Assembly: GCF_927904885.1 (NCBI RefSeq)
Contig: NZ_CAKMNW010000027.1
Location: 1-59,690 of the forward strand
Origin: Candidatus Nitrotoga sp. M5
GTDB taxonomy: Bacteria; Pseudomonadota; Gammaproteobacteria; Burkholderiales; Gallionellaceae
Length of the DNA stretch: 59,690 nucleotides
Direction of reading: 5' to 3'
Shown here: positions 1 through 10,979 of the stretch, piece after piece
Layout of the letters: the number at the start of each line of letters is the position of its first letter
Position numbering within the stretch: the first letter of the stretch is position 1
Program-made: the position numbers and the translations under genes
Notes under the pieces: model-generated
The model's input: the letters and a program-made list of their open reading frames with translations, nothing else
Databases searched by the model: none
Told to the model about the DNA's origin: nothing

Positions 1-72
1 TTTCTTCTCAGCTTCCGCTTTCTTCTCAGCTTCCGCTTTCTTCTCAGCTTCCGCTCTTTTCTCGGCTTCCGC
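1..72. repeat. Second 18-bp tandem repeat in tolA, running off the window
   Basis: Four units of TTTCTTCTCAGCTTCCGC. The first three are identical and the fourth has two changes. They encode AEAEKK on the minus strand. The unit differs from the one at 326-487, so tolA contains two independent hexapeptide expansions. The array probably continues past the left edge. Confidence 0.9.
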
Positions 73-849
73 CTTAAGTTTTAACTGTGCATCAACTTTT
101 TCTTTTTGCAGCTTAAGCTCAGACTTCGCATCTTCTTCAAGCTTTTCCTGCAATCTTTTCATTTCAGCCAACTCTAAATCGGCTTTGAGTGACGCTGAAG
201 GTTTTACCGGCTCAGTCACTTTGGTTAACTCAGCCTTCTCCAGTTGAGCCTTTAGGTTGCGGCGTATCTTGGCAACAATATCAGCCTGTTCGGTACGAGC
301 TCGCTCATGCTCAGCCCGTGCCTTCTGCTCTGCTAACGCTTTTTGCTCTGCTAACGCTTTTTGCTCTGCTAACGCTTTTTGCTCTGCTAACGCTTTTTGC
401 TCTGCTAACGCTTTCTGCTCTGCTAGTACTTTCTGCTCTGCTAGTGCTTTCTGCTCTGCTAGTGCTTTCTGCTCTGCTAGTGCCTTTATCCTCTCCTGTT
501 TCTTTTGCTCAGCCTGAACATCCACTTTTTTAACTTGCAGTTTAGGCTCTGCCTTCATCGGCCTGGATTTTTCCTGAGGCTTTTCGTTTTCAGATAACAC
601 TATATCGGCCGTAGGTGTTAACACAGGCTTACTCAGCTCGGGTTGTTCAATAGATTTAGGAGGCTCAGGTTTAACTGGAGCCGCCTCCATTCCAGGCAAA
701 CTATTCCAAATTTCCACCACCATGGCCTGTGGGGGCTGCGCCTTCCAACTAGCACCAAAATATAACAGTGCAAAGAAAGCACAGTGAATCGCAAGCGCCA
801 ATACCCCGGCGCGTAGCTTATAGGTTTTGGCATACACGATCGTGCTCAT
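1..849 (-). CDS. tolA: TolA, cell-envelope spanning protein (partial, C-terminus beyond left edge)
   Basis: TolA links the inner-membrane TolQR motor to Pal and TolB at the outer membrane during envelope constriction. The start ATG at 849 overlaps the tolR stop (ATGA). The protein opens with a short cytoplasmic stretch, one membrane helix at about residues 13-32 (GVLALAIHCAFFALLYF), then a long charged domain II made almost only of Ala, Glu, Lys and Gln. That domain includes nine ALAEQK-type hexapeptides and, at the window edge, AEAEKK repeats. Domain III, the Pal/TolB-binding part, is not in the window. Identity rests on position after tolQR, topology and composition. The orderly hexapeptides are unusual for domain II, which is normally irregular. 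Confidence 0.93.
   Translation of the reverse strand, partial: MSTIVYAKTYKLRAGVLALAIHCAFFALLYFGASWKAQPPQAMVVEIWNSLPGMEAAPVKPEPPKSIEQPELSKPVLTPTADIVLSENEKPQEKSRPMKAEPKLQVKKVDVQAEQKKQERIKALAEQKALAEQKALAEQKVLAEQKALAEQKALAEQKALAEQKALAEQKALAEQKARAEHERARTEQADIVAKIRRNLKAQLEKAELTKVTEPVKPSASLKADLELAEMKRLQEKLEEDAKSELKLQKEKVDAQLKLKAEAEKRAEAEKKAEAEKKAEAEKK
326..487. repeat. Nine 18-bp tandem repeats inside tolA
   Basis: Nine head-to-tail 18-bp units of the form TGCTCTGCTAACGCTTTT, each encoding one hexapeptide of the ALAEQK type on the minus strand. The first four units are identical, the fifth differs at its last base, and the last four carry AGT in place of AAC with small further changes. The period is a multiple of 3, so gain or loss of units keeps the tolA frame and changes only helix length. 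Confidence 0.95.
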
Positions 850-1268
850 CGCCCCTTAGTTTGCGCCAACAGACCAACTTTCTTAATCTTTTGTTGCTGC
901 AACACGTCCATAATGCTGATTACTTCTTCGTAACGCACATTCTTGTCGGCTGAAATCACAACAGGCTGATCTGCATTCTGCGCCTGTTTCTGTTTAAGTA
1001 GCTCTATCAATTCCTCTCGTGTAACGTTCCGCTCCGGCCCCTCTTCACTTCGATCATTCAGTGCCAGCGTAGAATCTTTATTGATAATCACCTCTAATGG
1101 CGCAACAGGCGGCGCAAGTGATTTACCTACGCTTGGCAGATCAATTTGCCCAGAGTTCATTAATGGCGCTGTGATCATAAATATCACCAGCAAAACCAAC
1201 ATTACGTCTATGTACGGCACGACGTTAATATCGCTCATGGGGCGCATGGTAGAACGGCGAGAGATCAT
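846..1268 (-). CDS. tolR: TolR, ExbD/TolR-family proton-channel subunit
   Basis: TolR pairs with TolQ in the proton-driven inner-membrane motor of the Tol-Pal system. The 140-aa protein has the family layout: short N-terminus, one membrane helix at about residues 18-36 with the catalytic Asp of the IDVMLVLLVIF motif, then a periplasmic domain ending near KIKKVGLL. The ATG at 1268 overlaps the tolQ stop by 4 nt and its own stop overlaps the tolA start by 4 nt, so the three genes are translationally coupled. An internal Met (MSDINVVPY) is a possible alternative start, but the overlapping ATG fits better. Confidence 0.96.
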   Translation of the reverse strand: MISRRSTMRPMSDINVVPYIDVMLVLLVIFMITAPLMNSGQIDLPSVGKSLAPPVAPLEVIINKDSTLALNDRSEEGPERNVTREELIELLKQKQAQNADQPVVISADKNVRYEEVISIMDVLQQQKIKKVGLLAQTKGR

Positions 1269-1939
1269 GGCTGACGTTGCAGTACGTTAGAGAATTCTTC
1301 CATAAAAATCTCAAAACGAGAGGCTAGACGCGTAATGTCATGCGAGTAACGATTATAAGCAACCACGGCAGGTATAGCAGCAAACAAACCCATCGCAGTC
1401 GCTATCAATGCCTCGGCTATACCGGGCGCAACATGCGCCAACGTGGCCTGGCCGACATTAGCCAGCCCACGAAATGCATTCATAATTCCCCAAACCGTGC
1501 CGAATAACCCTACATAAGGACTTACCGAACCAACCGTGGCCAGAAAAGCCAAATTCGATTCCAGAATATCCATCTCACGCTGATAAGTGGCACGCATAGC
1601 GCGACGCGTGCCGTCCATCACCGCATTATTGTCTCTATCATGTTTCTTTTTGAGCTTAAGGTACTCAGTGAAGCCAGCGGCAAAGATTCGTCCCATACTG
1701 CCCGAATCACCGCGCATTACAGACGTATTTTGATATAACCTATTAAGGTCATCATTATTCCAAAATGAATCTTCAAATTCCTCACTTTGCATCACCGCCT
1801 GCCTGATAGCAAACATCTTCAGAAATATGAACCACCATGACATCAATGAAACAAGTAACAATAAACCCATTACCAATTGAACAAGCACGCTGGCGTTCTG
1901 AATCAAATGGATAAACGATAAATCCTGTGTTACATCCAT
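1265..1939 (-). CDS. tolQ: TolQ, MotA/TolQ/ExbB proton-channel protein
   Basis: TolQ is the multi-spanning stator component of the Tol-Pal motor. The protein is 224 aa, usual for the family. It has an N-terminal helix (residues about 17-38), a cytoplasmic loop containing RATYQREMDILESNLAFLATVGS, and two C-terminal helices with the characteristic PYVGLFGTVWGIM and GIAEALIATAMGLFAAIPAVVAYN segments. It starts 3 nt after the ybgC stop and overlaps tolR by 4 nt, giving the standard operon ybgC-tolQ-tolR-tolA. tolB and pal would lie beyond the left edge. Confidence 0.97.
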   Translation of the reverse strand: MDVTQDLSFIHLIQNASVLVQLVMGLLLLVSLMSWWFIFLKMFAIRQAVMQSEEFEDSFWNNDDLNRLYQNTSVMRGDSGSMGRIFAAGFTEYLKLKKKHDRDNNAVMDGTRRAMRATYQREMDILESNLAFLATVGSVSPYVGLFGTVWGIMNAFRGLANVGQATLAHVAPGIAEALIATAMGLFAAIPAVVAYNRYSHDITRLASRFEIFMEEFSNVLQRQP

Positions 1940-1942
1940 AAT

Positions 1943-2374
1943 TTACAATACCCTTTCATTTTTCCATTGCTCTCGCAATACTTCCGGTACACTCACCGGC
2001 TTGAAATTATCCGTTGTAACACATACTAAATGTATTTCCGACTCAACCAGGACATCTTTGTCTCGTTGCACGTTCTGACACAAGATCACTCGACTACGTC
2101 CGATATCTATCAATTGCACGCTGACTACAAGTAAATCGTCCAGTAAAGCAGGCTTAAGATAATCCAGCTTCAGTGAACGCACTACAAATACGATTCCGAA
2201 CTCGCGCATCAACCTCGTATCACTGTAACCATAGCATTCCCGCAACCACTCAGTCCGCGCGCGCTCTAAAAAGTTCACATAATTCGCATGATATACCACC
2301 CCTCCCGCATCGGTGTCCTGAAAATACACCCGCACTGGCAGTGAAAATTTTGATTTAAGTGTTGAGTGGAACAT
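1943..2374 (-). CDS. ybgC: YbgC, tol-pal associated acyl-CoA thioesterase
   Basis: A 143-aa hotdog-fold thioesterase of the YbgC/4-hydroxybenzoyl-CoA thioesterase family. The signature YFQDTDAGGVVYHANYVNFLERART, with the catalytic Asp, is near residues 18-42. Family members hydrolyse acyl-CoA thioesters and are linked to phospholipid metabolism. It is the first gene of the tol operon, as in most proteobacteria. The ATG at 2374 gives a protein of normal length; the operon promoter should lie in the gap to its right. Confidence 0.94.
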   Translation of the reverse strand: MFHSTLKSKFSLPVRVYFQDTDAGGVVYHANYVNFLERARTEWLRECYGYSDTRLMREFGIVFVVRSLKLDYLKPALLDDLLVVSVQLIDIGRSRVILCQNVQRDKDVLVESEIHLVCVTTDNFKPVSVPEVLREQWKNERVL

Positions 2375-3127
2375 GCTATTTAATCTTAAATCTTTTTGTC
2401 ACCAAGAATCTAGCACACTATTATTGAACCAAGCCGTTCATAATCATTATTCGTATATTCGCATCTAATATTTTTTATGAGTTAAAAACTCATAAAAAAT
2501 AAACCAATTTAATTTGTGTATATTTATGTGAATAGAAACAGATCCTTAACACACAAAAATCATCGCAGAACATCTCCGTTAATCATGGCACAAAAACAAT
2601 TGAACTTCCAGAATTGTCGATAATTTTTTTACTGGATGGATAATCCCTGAATAATCAATCTGCTTGCCGAGCGGTGAGGACATATGAGCATGCAAGCAAG
2701 GCTGAACCGAATCTACTTACACAAGCACTCAGACAAGCCGGTACATGATGCCCCCGGGCTGATCTGCGTCTGGTTTAAAACATCGTAAAACAGTAGCACT
2801 CCTCAGGTTTGCATAACCCTAATAAAGGCGCGACGGGATAGCGCAGCGAGATTGAATATCTCGTACAAAGTTACTTTCAAAGTGCGAGCCCTGCAACTTG
2901 ACCTAAAAACATTGAGATTGAATGCCAAATCAACCAAAACTTACAGGGCCCTTCTTGAGTTAAAATGAACTTCCTAACGGTTCATAATACAGAAATATTT
3001 GCATATCAGGATGCGTCTATCTTTACTTAACAGTACGCTGGCAATTGCACGCACTAGGCAGCACCAGCCTGTTATACGTCGAACCGCTCCAACCTAAGCG
3101 CAGAAACCCCTTGCATTTGAGGATAAA
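2375..3127. other. 753-bp intergenic region between ybgC and bioD
   Basis: No convincing gene. It must hold the leftward tol-operon promoter and possibly the bioD promoter. It is AT-rich near ybgC and contains a perfect AT hairpin at 2470-2500. A 34-codon ORF begins at ATG 2684, but I recognise nothing in it. The stretch 2840-3000 has short imperfect repeats (GAGATTGAAT occurs twice). It may be a decayed gene, but I cannot name one. Confidence 0.5.
2470..2500. repeat. Perfect 13-bp AT-rich inverted repeat
   Basis: Arms ATTTTTTATGAGT (2470-2482) and its exact reverse complement (2488-2500) flank a 5-nt loop. It lies about 100 bp upstream of ybgC. The arms have almost no GC, so a classical terminator is unlikely; an operator or cruciform site is possible. 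Confidence 0.6.
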
Positions 3128-3796
3128 ATGAGTTACTTCATAACAGGCACCGATACCGGCGTCGGCAAGACGCTGATTAGTTGCGCACTGCTTCATGCCT
3201 TTGCTGCGCAGGGACAGCGCGTAGTCGGCATGAAGCCGGTGGCGGTGGGTTGCGATGATGACGGGCACAATCAGGATGCGAGGCAATTGCAGGCAGCCAG
3301 CAATGTACTAGTATGCTATGGCCAGATCAACCCCTATAGCTTTCTAGATCCTATCGCGCCACACATTGCTGCACGGAACTCAGGTGTGAACATCGATTTC
3401 GCACGCATCCTGACGTCATATCACGAATTGGCGTCACAGGCGGATATAGTGATAATAGAAGGTACGGGCGGATTTAGAGTGCCACTAAATAACAATCAAG
3501 ATATCGCCGATTTGGCATTGCAATTGAATTTACCTGTCATTTTGGTGGTGGGCATGCGTTTGGGCTGCCTCAACCATGCACTGCTGACAGCAAGCGCGAT
3601 TGAGACATGTGGATTAAAATGTGCCGGCTGGGTAGCTAATGTGCTGAGTACAGACATGCTCGCGGTGCAAGACAATATTGTGGCGCTGCAGCAACGATTA
3701 ACCGCACCGCTGATTGGCGTCATACCTTCGCAGTCGCAACCAGATGCGAGGTTGATGGCCTTGCAAATCAAACTCGAATTACTCGAAGAAATATAA
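3128..3796 (+). CDS. bioD: Dethiobiotin synthetase
   Basis: BioD carboxylates 7,8-diaminopelargonate with CO2 and ATP to give dethiobiotin, the penultimate step of biotin synthesis. The 222-aa protein begins MSYFITGTDTGVGKT, which contains the P-loop (residues 7-15), followed by MKPVAVG and the substrate-binding EGTGGFRVPL segment near residue 115. GAGGA precedes the ATG. The other bio genes are not adjacent within the window. A mobile-element copy starts 3 bp after the stop codon. Confidence 0.95.
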   Translation: MSYFITGTDTGVGKTLISCALLHAFAAQGQRVVGMKPVAVGCDDDGHNQDARQLQAASNVLVCYGQINPYSFLDPIAPHIAARNSGVNIDFARILTSYHELASQADIVIIEGTGGFRVPLNNNQDIADLALQLNLPVILVVGMRLGCLNHALLTASAIETCGLKCAGWVANVLSTDMLAVQDNIVALQQRLTAPLIGVIPSQSQPDARLMALQIKLELLEEI

Positions 3797-3799
3797 TGT

Positions 3800-3979
3800 G
3801 GCACCCTACAAATCTAACTTTGCGAGCAGCCACCTCTACGGCTTGTCTCCTTAATCCCGTTTCCTCAAAACACGATATCACTAAAAAATCATCACTAACG
3901 TATCCACTTTAAATATGCCGCGCTAAAATTTTTTTTCATTTATTGCTTTGCCTAAAAACTTGTATTTTTAGAGGTGCCC
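3800..3979 (+). mobile_element. MITE-like element, copy A (180 bp)
   Basis: Left end GGCACCCTACAAATC, then a GCGAGCAGCC block, an AT-rich middle, and right end TTTTTAGAGGTGCCC. The ends are imperfect inverted repeats. The 4-bp sequence ATGT occurs immediately on both sides (3796-3799 and 3980-3983), consistent with a target-site duplication. There is no coding potential. It belongs to the family also seen at 13669, 51457, 52541, 53958, 55398 and 57097. Confidence 0.8.
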
Positions 3980-4168
3980 ATGTTTCAATTCAGAGCTAAA
4001 AATTGCTCCATGAAACTGTTTTTTACAGAAGCAGAATGGCTTGTGTGCTAGATTGCGTGTGTAAGCTATAAAATGGTCACTACAAGGACACGCCATGACG
4101 TCTTGAGCCGGGAAGGTTGCATCTCTACTATATGATATGACAGTCAAAAAAATGGATATAAACGCACT

Positions 4169-6451
4169 ATGGCGTTATTAAGTAACAGGTTTCAAAAAAC
4201 CTCTCCGCTATCAGGTCGGTTGGCAGCATTGCTGCGCGAGTCGCGCTTGTTGCTGCTGGTTGCAGTGGCAATATATTTAATACTCATACTGTATGGCTAT
4301 GATCGAAGTGACCCTGCTTGGTCGAACAGTGCCAGCGATGTTATTCCAAACAATTCGGGCGGCGTGTTTGGTGCTTGGCTGGCGGATGTACTACTATATG
4401 TCTTCGGCTTCTCAGCCTGGTGGTGGATTGCATTATTGGTGCAGCAGATATGGGTGGGCTACCACGGTATATCTCAAAGCAGCCTGTTCGATCGACGCGC
4501 CTTATGGGTAGCACTGATCGGCTTTGCCGTGTTATTACTGTCCAGCAGCGCATTGGAAGCGCTACGACTGCATACCCTAACGGCCGCGCTGCCACTCGCA
4601 CCAGGCGGCATGTTAGGTATGTTACTGGGAGACGGATTGGCGCACTTGCTGGGATTTACCGGGGCCACCTTGTTTTTGCTAGTGTTGATAGCCATCGGGT
4701 TTAGTTTGTTCAGTGGTCTGTCGTGGCTGCGATTTACTGATCGGTTAGGGACGGCACTTGAAACCTTCTATTTCTGGACGAAAAATGCTTGGTTGACCTG
4801 GCAAGACAAGCGTCTTGGTGCTCAAGCATTGAGCAAACGTCAGGTCGTGGTGGAAGCAGAAAAAAAACGTGTAGAGAACCATCTCCCGATACATATCGAA
4901 CAGCCACTGACCGAAATCCGAAAGTCTGCCCGCGTGTCGGAAGAGAAACAGGTCCCCCTGTTCCCAAACATGCCTGATTCGCCACTACCGCCACTAAATC
5001 TTCTGGATCAGCCGACTCATGAAGTTGAAATGCTGTCTGCCGACACATTGGAATTTACCTCACGTTTGATTGAACGCAAACTCAAAGATTTCAACGTAGA
5101 AGTTAAAGTGGTGGCGGCCTATCCAGGGCCAGTCATTACGCGTTACGAGATCGAGCCTGCAGTCGGAGTTAAAGGCAGCCAGATCACCAATTTGGTGAGA
5201 GATTTGGCACGCGCACTCTCTGTGGTCAGCATTCGCGTGGTGGAAACCATTCCGGGCAAATCCTACATGGCGCTGGAATTACCCAATCCCAAGCGGCAGA
5301 TGGTACGGCTGTCCGAAATTCTCAGTTCGCAGGATTACGCAAGCATGAATTCGCCGCTTACGATGGCTATGGGCAAGGACATTTCGGGCAAACCCGTGGT
5401 TGCCGATCTGGGCAAAATGCCGCATGTCTTGGTGGCAGGGACCACTGGTTCTGGTAAGTCAGTGGCGATCAATGCCATGATTCTGAGCCTGCTCTACAAG
5501 GCCACACCACAGCAAGTACGATTGCTACTGGTTGACCCAAAAATGCTCGAACTGTCAGTGTATGAAGGCATTCCGCACTTGTTAGCACCTGTGGTGACTG
5601 ACATGCGCCAAGCAGCGTCTGCACTCAACTGGTGCGTACAGGAAATGGACAAGCGTTATCGCCTGATGTCTTTACTCGGTGTGCGCAACATTGCCGGCTA
5701 TAACCAGAAAGTGCGCGAAGCCATTAAAGCAGACCAACCACTGACCAATCCATTCACGCTAACTCCAGACAACCCTGAAGCAGCAGAAGAATTACCATTT
5801 ATCGTGGTGTTTATCGATGAGTTGGCCGACTTGATGATGGTAGTGGGCAAAAAAGTCGAGGTGTTGATTGCGCGTCTGGCACAAAAGGCGCGCGCTTCCG
5901 GTATTCACCTGGTATTGGCGACACAACGTCCCTCGGTAGACGTTATTACAGGCCTGATCAAGGCTAACGTGCCAACACGCGTTGCGTTCCAGGTGTCCAG
6001 CAAGATCGACTCACGCACCATACTTGATCAGATGGGCGCGGAAACGTTGCTCGGGCAAGGCGACATGCTTTACTTACCACCTGGCACCGGCTACCCGCAG
6101 CGAGTACATGGCGCATTCGTTTCAGACCAAGAGGTCCATCGCGCAGCTGAATATCTCAAGGCGCAGGGTGTACCCCAATATATAGAAGGCGTGTTAACTT
6201 CATCGGATGAACTTGAAGCGGCTGGCGAAGTCGAAGGTGGAGAAAGTGCAGAAGCCGATGCACTATATGATCAGGCAGTGGATATCGTGGTTAAATCGCG
6301 CCGCGCTTCTATCTCACTAGTACAACGCCATTTGCGTATTGGCTACAATCGTGCCGCGCGCTTAGTAGAGCAGATGGAACGCGCTGGAGTGGTGACACCG
6401 ATGCAGAGCAATGGTAACCGAGAAGTTATTGCACCTGCCAGACAGGAGTAG
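4169..6451 (+). CDS. ftsK: FtsK, septal DNA translocase
   Basis: FtsK pumps chromosome termini through the division septum and activates XerCD at dif. The 760-aa protein has N-terminal membrane helices (about residues 27-185), a linker of only about 90 residues, and a motor domain with Walker [11 protein letters not shown] near residue 425 and Walker [13 protein letters not shown] near residue 550. A C-terminal gamma winged helix ([20 protein letters not shown], about 712-732) would read KOPS sites. The length is close to the short SpoIIIE/FtsK type rather than the long-linker E. coli protein. It is followed 65 bp later by lolA, the usual order. Confidence 0.96.
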   Translation: MALLSNRFQKTSPLSGRLAALLRESRLLLLVAVAIYLILILYGYDRSDPAWSNSASDVIPNNSGGVFGAWLADVLLYVFGFSAWWWIALLVQQIWVGYHGISQSSLFDRRALWVALIGFAVLLLSSSALEALRLHTLTAALPLAPGGMLGMLLGDGLAHLLGFTGATLFLLVLIAIGFSLFSGLSWLRFTDRLGTALETFYFWTKNAWLTWQDKRLGAQALSKRQVVVEAEKKRVENHLPIHIEQPLTEIRKSARVSEEKQVPLFPNMPDSPLPPLNLLDQPTHEVEMLSADTLEFTSRLIERKLKDFNVEVKVVAAYPGPVITRYEIEPAVGVKGSQITNLVRDLARALSVVSIRVVETIPGKSYMALELPNPKRQMVRLSEILSSQDYASMNSPLTMAMGKDISGKPVVADLGKMPHVLVAGTTGSGKSVAINAMILSLLYKATPQQVRLLLVDPKMLELSVYEGIPHLLAPVVTDMRQAASALNWCVQEMDKRYRLMSLLGVRNIAGYNQKVREAIKADQPLTNPFTLTPDNPEAAEELPFIVVFIDELADLMMVVGKKVEVLIARLAQKARASGIHLVLATQRPSVDVITGLIKANVPTRVAFQVSSKIDSRTILDQMGAETLLGQGDMLYLPPGTGYPQRVHGAFVSDQEVHRAAEYLKAQGVPQYIEGVLTSSDELEAAGEVEGGESAEADALYDQAVDIVVKSRRASISLVQRHLRIGYNRAARLVEQMERAGVVTPMQSNGNREVIAPARQE

Positions 6452-6516
6452 ACGTTAAGCCCTAACCCACTAGACCTCTCTTGACAAGAAGAGGTCCAGG
6501 CAGAGAGGAGTTCCAC

Positions 6517-7128
6517 ATGTTCAAATATTTAAGTTTTTTAGTTTTTGTTTTACCTCTCTCCGCATATGCTGGAGCTTCCGACAAATTAAAAAATTTCATC
6601 GAGTCTACACATTCAGCACAAGCCAATTTCACTCAAGAGGTCCGGGATTCACGTGGCAAGCGCATTCAATCGGCTTCCGGCACCATGCAATTTGTACGGC
6701 CTGGGAAATTTCGCTGGGTCTATCAGAAGCCTTTTGAACAATTAATCGTTGGCGATGGTGAGAAATTCTGGCTTCACGACGTGGAACTTAATCAAGTTAC
6801 AGTGAGAAAAATAGATGCCGCACTGGGCAGCAGCCCAGCCGCACTTCTGTCTGGCAGTAATGAAATAGAGAATGACTTTGAGTTGAAAGACAATGGAACC
6901 AAGGATAATTTGGAATGGCTGCAAGCTACGCCCCGAACGCAAGACACCAGCTTCGAGAAAATTCTTATGGCGTTTAGTGCGCAATCCGAGCTGATAATCA
7001 TGGAATTACATGATGCCTTTGGCCATACCACCGTGCTTCATTTTTCAAATATGAAACGCAACCCGCAATTATCGCCACAACTGTTCAAGTTTGTGCCGCC
7101 CAAAAGTGCAGATGTCTTGGGTGAATAA
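6517..7128 (+). CDS. lolA: LolA, periplasmic lipoprotein chaperone
   Basis: LolA carries lipoproteins across the periplasm from LolCDE to LolB. I chose ATG 6517 because AGAGGAG lies just upstream and the product then begins with a clean signal peptide (FKYLSFLVFVLPLSAYA); an upstream TTG at 6481 would bury it. The mature part has the LolA features QANFTQEVRDSRGK, the SGTMQFVRPGKFRWVY strand pair and YQKPFEQLIVGDGEKFW. The precursor is 203 aa. Its position directly after ftsK and before rarA-serS is the conserved proteobacterial arrangement, here interrupted by a carbonic anhydrase gene on the other strand. Confidence 0.95.
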   Translation: MFKYLSFLVFVLPLSAYAGASDKLKNFIESTHSAQANFTQEVRDSRGKRIQSASGTMQFVRPGKFRWVYQKPFEQLIVGDGEKFWLHDVELNQVTVRKIDAALGSSPAALLSGSNEIENDFELKDNGTKDNLEWLQATPRTQDTSFEKILMAFSAQSELIIMELHDAFGHTTVLHFSNMKRNPQLSPQLFKFVPPKSADVLGE

Positions 7129-7167
7129 TACTTTTCCCGATTTAATTGATGTGAGGAATAAAAGCAT

Positions 7168-7190
7168 ACCTGAAAGTATTTTATTCAGGT
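7168..7190. terminator. Possible weak hairpin between convergent lolA and carbonic anhydrase genes
   Basis: ACCTGAA and TTCAGGT form a 7-bp stem with a 9-nt loop, followed on the plus strand by TTATTG. The right arm overlaps the stop codon of the leftward gene. The T tract is poor, so it is offered only as a candidate. Confidence 0.3.
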
Positions 7191-7831
7191 TTATTGATAA
7201 TCAATGTGTCGTCATAAAACTCTACTTTACCCGTTGTAATGTCATATTTACCGCCAACAAAACCAACCGCACCAGCGTCAGCCATCTCTTTTAATATTGA
7301 GCTACGTTCCAAGATGGAATGCATTGTACTTTTTATGTTGATAGTAGATACTTTTTCCACAAACTCAGGATTGCTTGAACTACGGTTCTCAATTACGCTT
7401 TTTTCGTTATAAATCGCTGGCTGTATTTTGCATAACAGAGCGGTCAAGTTACCCATTTCTATATGATCGCAAGCACCTTCTATAGCGCCGCATTTAGTAT
7501 GGCCTAAAACCATTATTATTTTAACGCCAGCGATTTTGCAGCCAAATTCCATGCTGCCAAGAATATCATCATTGATGATATTGCCAGCAATCCGTACACT
7601 CAACACATCTCCTAAACCCTGATCAAAAATCAATTCCGCTGAGGTACGAGAATCTATACAACTTAAAATAACAGCAAATGGATGTTCGCCGTCAGAAGTT
7701 TCAATGGCTTGTTGCAACAGATTACGATTTGCTATAAGGTTTCTTTCAAACCTTTTATTTCCTTCTTTTAACAACTCTAGCGCCATTGCAGGTGTGATAG
7801 CTGATTGCATGGCTTTAGTTAAAGTTTTCAT
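7181..7831 (-). CDS. Beta-class carbonic anhydrase
   Basis: Interconverts CO2 and bicarbonate. The zinc ligands of the beta class are visible: Cys of the SCIDSR motif (which also carries the Asp-Arg dyad), then His and Cys of GHTKCGA about 50 residues later. The protein is 216 aa, has no signal peptide and is therefore probably cytosolic. It sits alone between lolA and rarA on the opposite strand, an insertion in a conserved neighbourhood. A role in supplying bicarbonate for carboxylation is plausible but not shown here. Confidence 0.93.
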   Translation of the reverse strand: MKTLTKAMQSAITPAMALELLKEGNKRFERNLIANRNLLQQAIETSDGEHPFAVILSCIDSRTSAELIFDQGLGDVLSVRIAGNIINDDILGSMEFGCKIAGVKIIMVLGHTKCGAIEGACDHIEMGNLTALLCKIQPAIYNEKSVIENRSSSNPEFVEKVSTINIKSTMHSILERSSILKEMADAGAVGFVGGKYDITTGKVEFYDDTLIINKPE

Positions 7832-8064
7832 TGTTTTAGAGTGTTGCTAGAATAGTTATATGTAAACGTTCGTTAGTTTAATCAGGCGGGATCCCGCATT
7901 TTAACTTTAATTTCTGAAATTATGTATTAATTCAATTACACTTTAGTAACAATTTTAATTGGCGCAATTTGAATAATCCCAAAGTGATTATTCATGAAGG
8001 CAACTTCAAGCCTATATTGTTTTACTGCATTAACAAAGCAACTTCTCCGTAACTTAGCCTGATT

Positions 8065-9393
8065 ATGTTTCCCACCCGCGATGACCTGTTTGATTCTCCT
8101 TCACCCGCCGCGCCCCTAGCCGAGCGTCTGCGCCCCAAGCACCTCGACGAGATTATTGGCCAAACACATCTGCTGGGGCCGGGCAGACCGCTGCGCTTGG
8201 CGTTTGAATCTGGCAAGCTGCATTCCATGATTCTGTGGGGGCCACCCGGAGTGGGCAAAACCACCTTAGCCAGACTTATGACCTCGGCATTTGATGCCGA
8301 GTTCGTGCCGCTATCGGCGGTACTGTCTGGGGTGAAGGATATCCGCGATGCTATTTCACAAGCGCAGCACACCTTGCAGCAGAGCGGACGGCACACTATA
8401 TTGTTCGTGGACGAGGTGCATCGTTTCAATAAATCACAGCAGGATGCGTTTCTGCCTTACGTCGAACAAGGTTTGGTCACCTTCATTGGCGCGACCACCG
8501 AAAATCCTTCATTTGAAGTCATTAGTGCATTGTTGTCTCGCGCCCAGGTTTATGTGTTGCAAGCTTTGTCTAAAGCAGAACTGAGTCAACTGTTCAAACG
8601 TACGCAACAGCTTGCCTTACCGGACTTGGAGTTTGACAATGCCGTACGTGAACGTATCGTTGGCCATGCAGATGGTGATGCGCGCCGCTTACTCAACGCA
8701 CTTGAACAGCTGCAAACCGCCGCTCAGACCGCACATATTACGCGTATTGATACCGACTTCCTGGACAACGCTTTGGCGCAAAACCTGCGTCGTTTCGACA
8801 AAGGCGGCGAAGCATTCTATGATCAGATCTCCGCCTTGCATAAGTCGGTGCGTGGATCCAATCCAGATGCGGCTCTATATTGGTTGGTACGTATGCTGGA
8901 TGGTGGTGCCGATCCGCGTTATCTGGCGCGACGCATTGTTCGTATGGCATGGGAAGATATTGGTTTGGCCGATCCGCGAGCGATTCAATTAACACTGAAT
9001 GCTGCCCAGACATACGAACAACTGGGCTCACCGGAAGGCGAGCTGGCCTTGGCGCAAGCGGTGCTATATATGGCAGCTGCAGCCAAGTCAAATGCAGGTT
9101 ATGTCGCGTATAATGCGGCCCGCGCTTTGGTCGCCCAAGACAGTTCGCATCCGGTGCCGCTGCATTTACGCAATGCACCCACCAAACTAATGCAACAACT
9201 TGATTACGGTAAAGATTATCGTTATGCACACAATGAAACTGAAGGCTATGCAGCAGGCGAAAATTATTTCCCAGATGATATTCCAGAAGTAAGCTTTTAC
9301 CAACCTGCCGAGCGTGGTCTGGAAGCGAAAATCGCAGAGAAATTAGCCCACCTTCGTACGCTGGATGCTGCAGCCAAGAAAAATGAAAAATGA
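8065..9393 (+). CDS. rarA: RarA (MgsA), replication-associated recombination AAA+ ATPase
   Basis: RarA acts at stalled replication forks and resembles clamp-loader ATPases. The 442-aa protein begins with the PLAERLRPKHLDEIIGQTHLLG box, then Walker A GPPGVGKTT (near residue 57), Walker B LFVDEVHRFNKSQQD (near 113) and sensor 1 GATTENPSFEV. Its C-terminal part has the MgsA-type DPRYLARRIVRMAWEDIGLADP region. It is 46 bp upstream of serS, probably in the same transcript. Confidence 0.96.
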   Translation: MFPTRDDLFDSPSPAAPLAERLRPKHLDEIIGQTHLLGPGRPLRLAFESGKLHSMILWGPPGVGKTTLARLMTSAFDAEFVPLSAVLSGVKDIRDAISQAQHTLQQSGRHTILFVDEVHRFNKSQQDAFLPYVEQGLVTFIGATTENPSFEVISALLSRAQVYVLQALSKAELSQLFKRTQQLALPDLEFDNAVRERIVGHADGDARRLLNALEQLQTAAQTAHITRIDTDFLDNALAQNLRRFDKGGEAFYDQISALHKSVRGSNPDAALYWLVRMLDGGADPRYLARRIVRMAWEDIGLADPRAIQLTLNAAQTYEQLGSPEGELALAQAVLYMAAAAKSNAGYVAYNAARALVAQDSSHPVPLHLRNAPTKLMQQLDYGKDYRYAHNETEGYAAGENYFPDDIPEVSFYQPAERGLEAKIAEKLAHLRTLDAAAKKNEK

Positions 9394-9406
9394 TTACAGC
9401 ATGTAA

Positions 9407-10735
<1,329 letters not shown>

Positions 10736-10979
10736 TGGTTAATGCTGTCGCAATGAAGAATAATTTAACCTACATATCAGAGGATATGCAAAAAGTGCTA
10801 CCCGCAGATGTGCCACTTATTCGGTAGATGGTACTACGCTTTCTCGGCTTGCCGAGCTATACTGAAGGGATTTAGAAATTTAAAATGTCGCGACATGCAC
10901 CATTCCCAGCAGCAGCAATATAATTCAAAAATGTGTCTATCTGTGGTAGGCGTTGTTGTATGAGTACAAGGAGATAGAA

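Noticed and set aside
1..487. Tandem short repeats resembling a CRISPR array
   Set aside because: The repeats are contiguous 18-mers without spacers and encode the TolA hexapeptides in frame.
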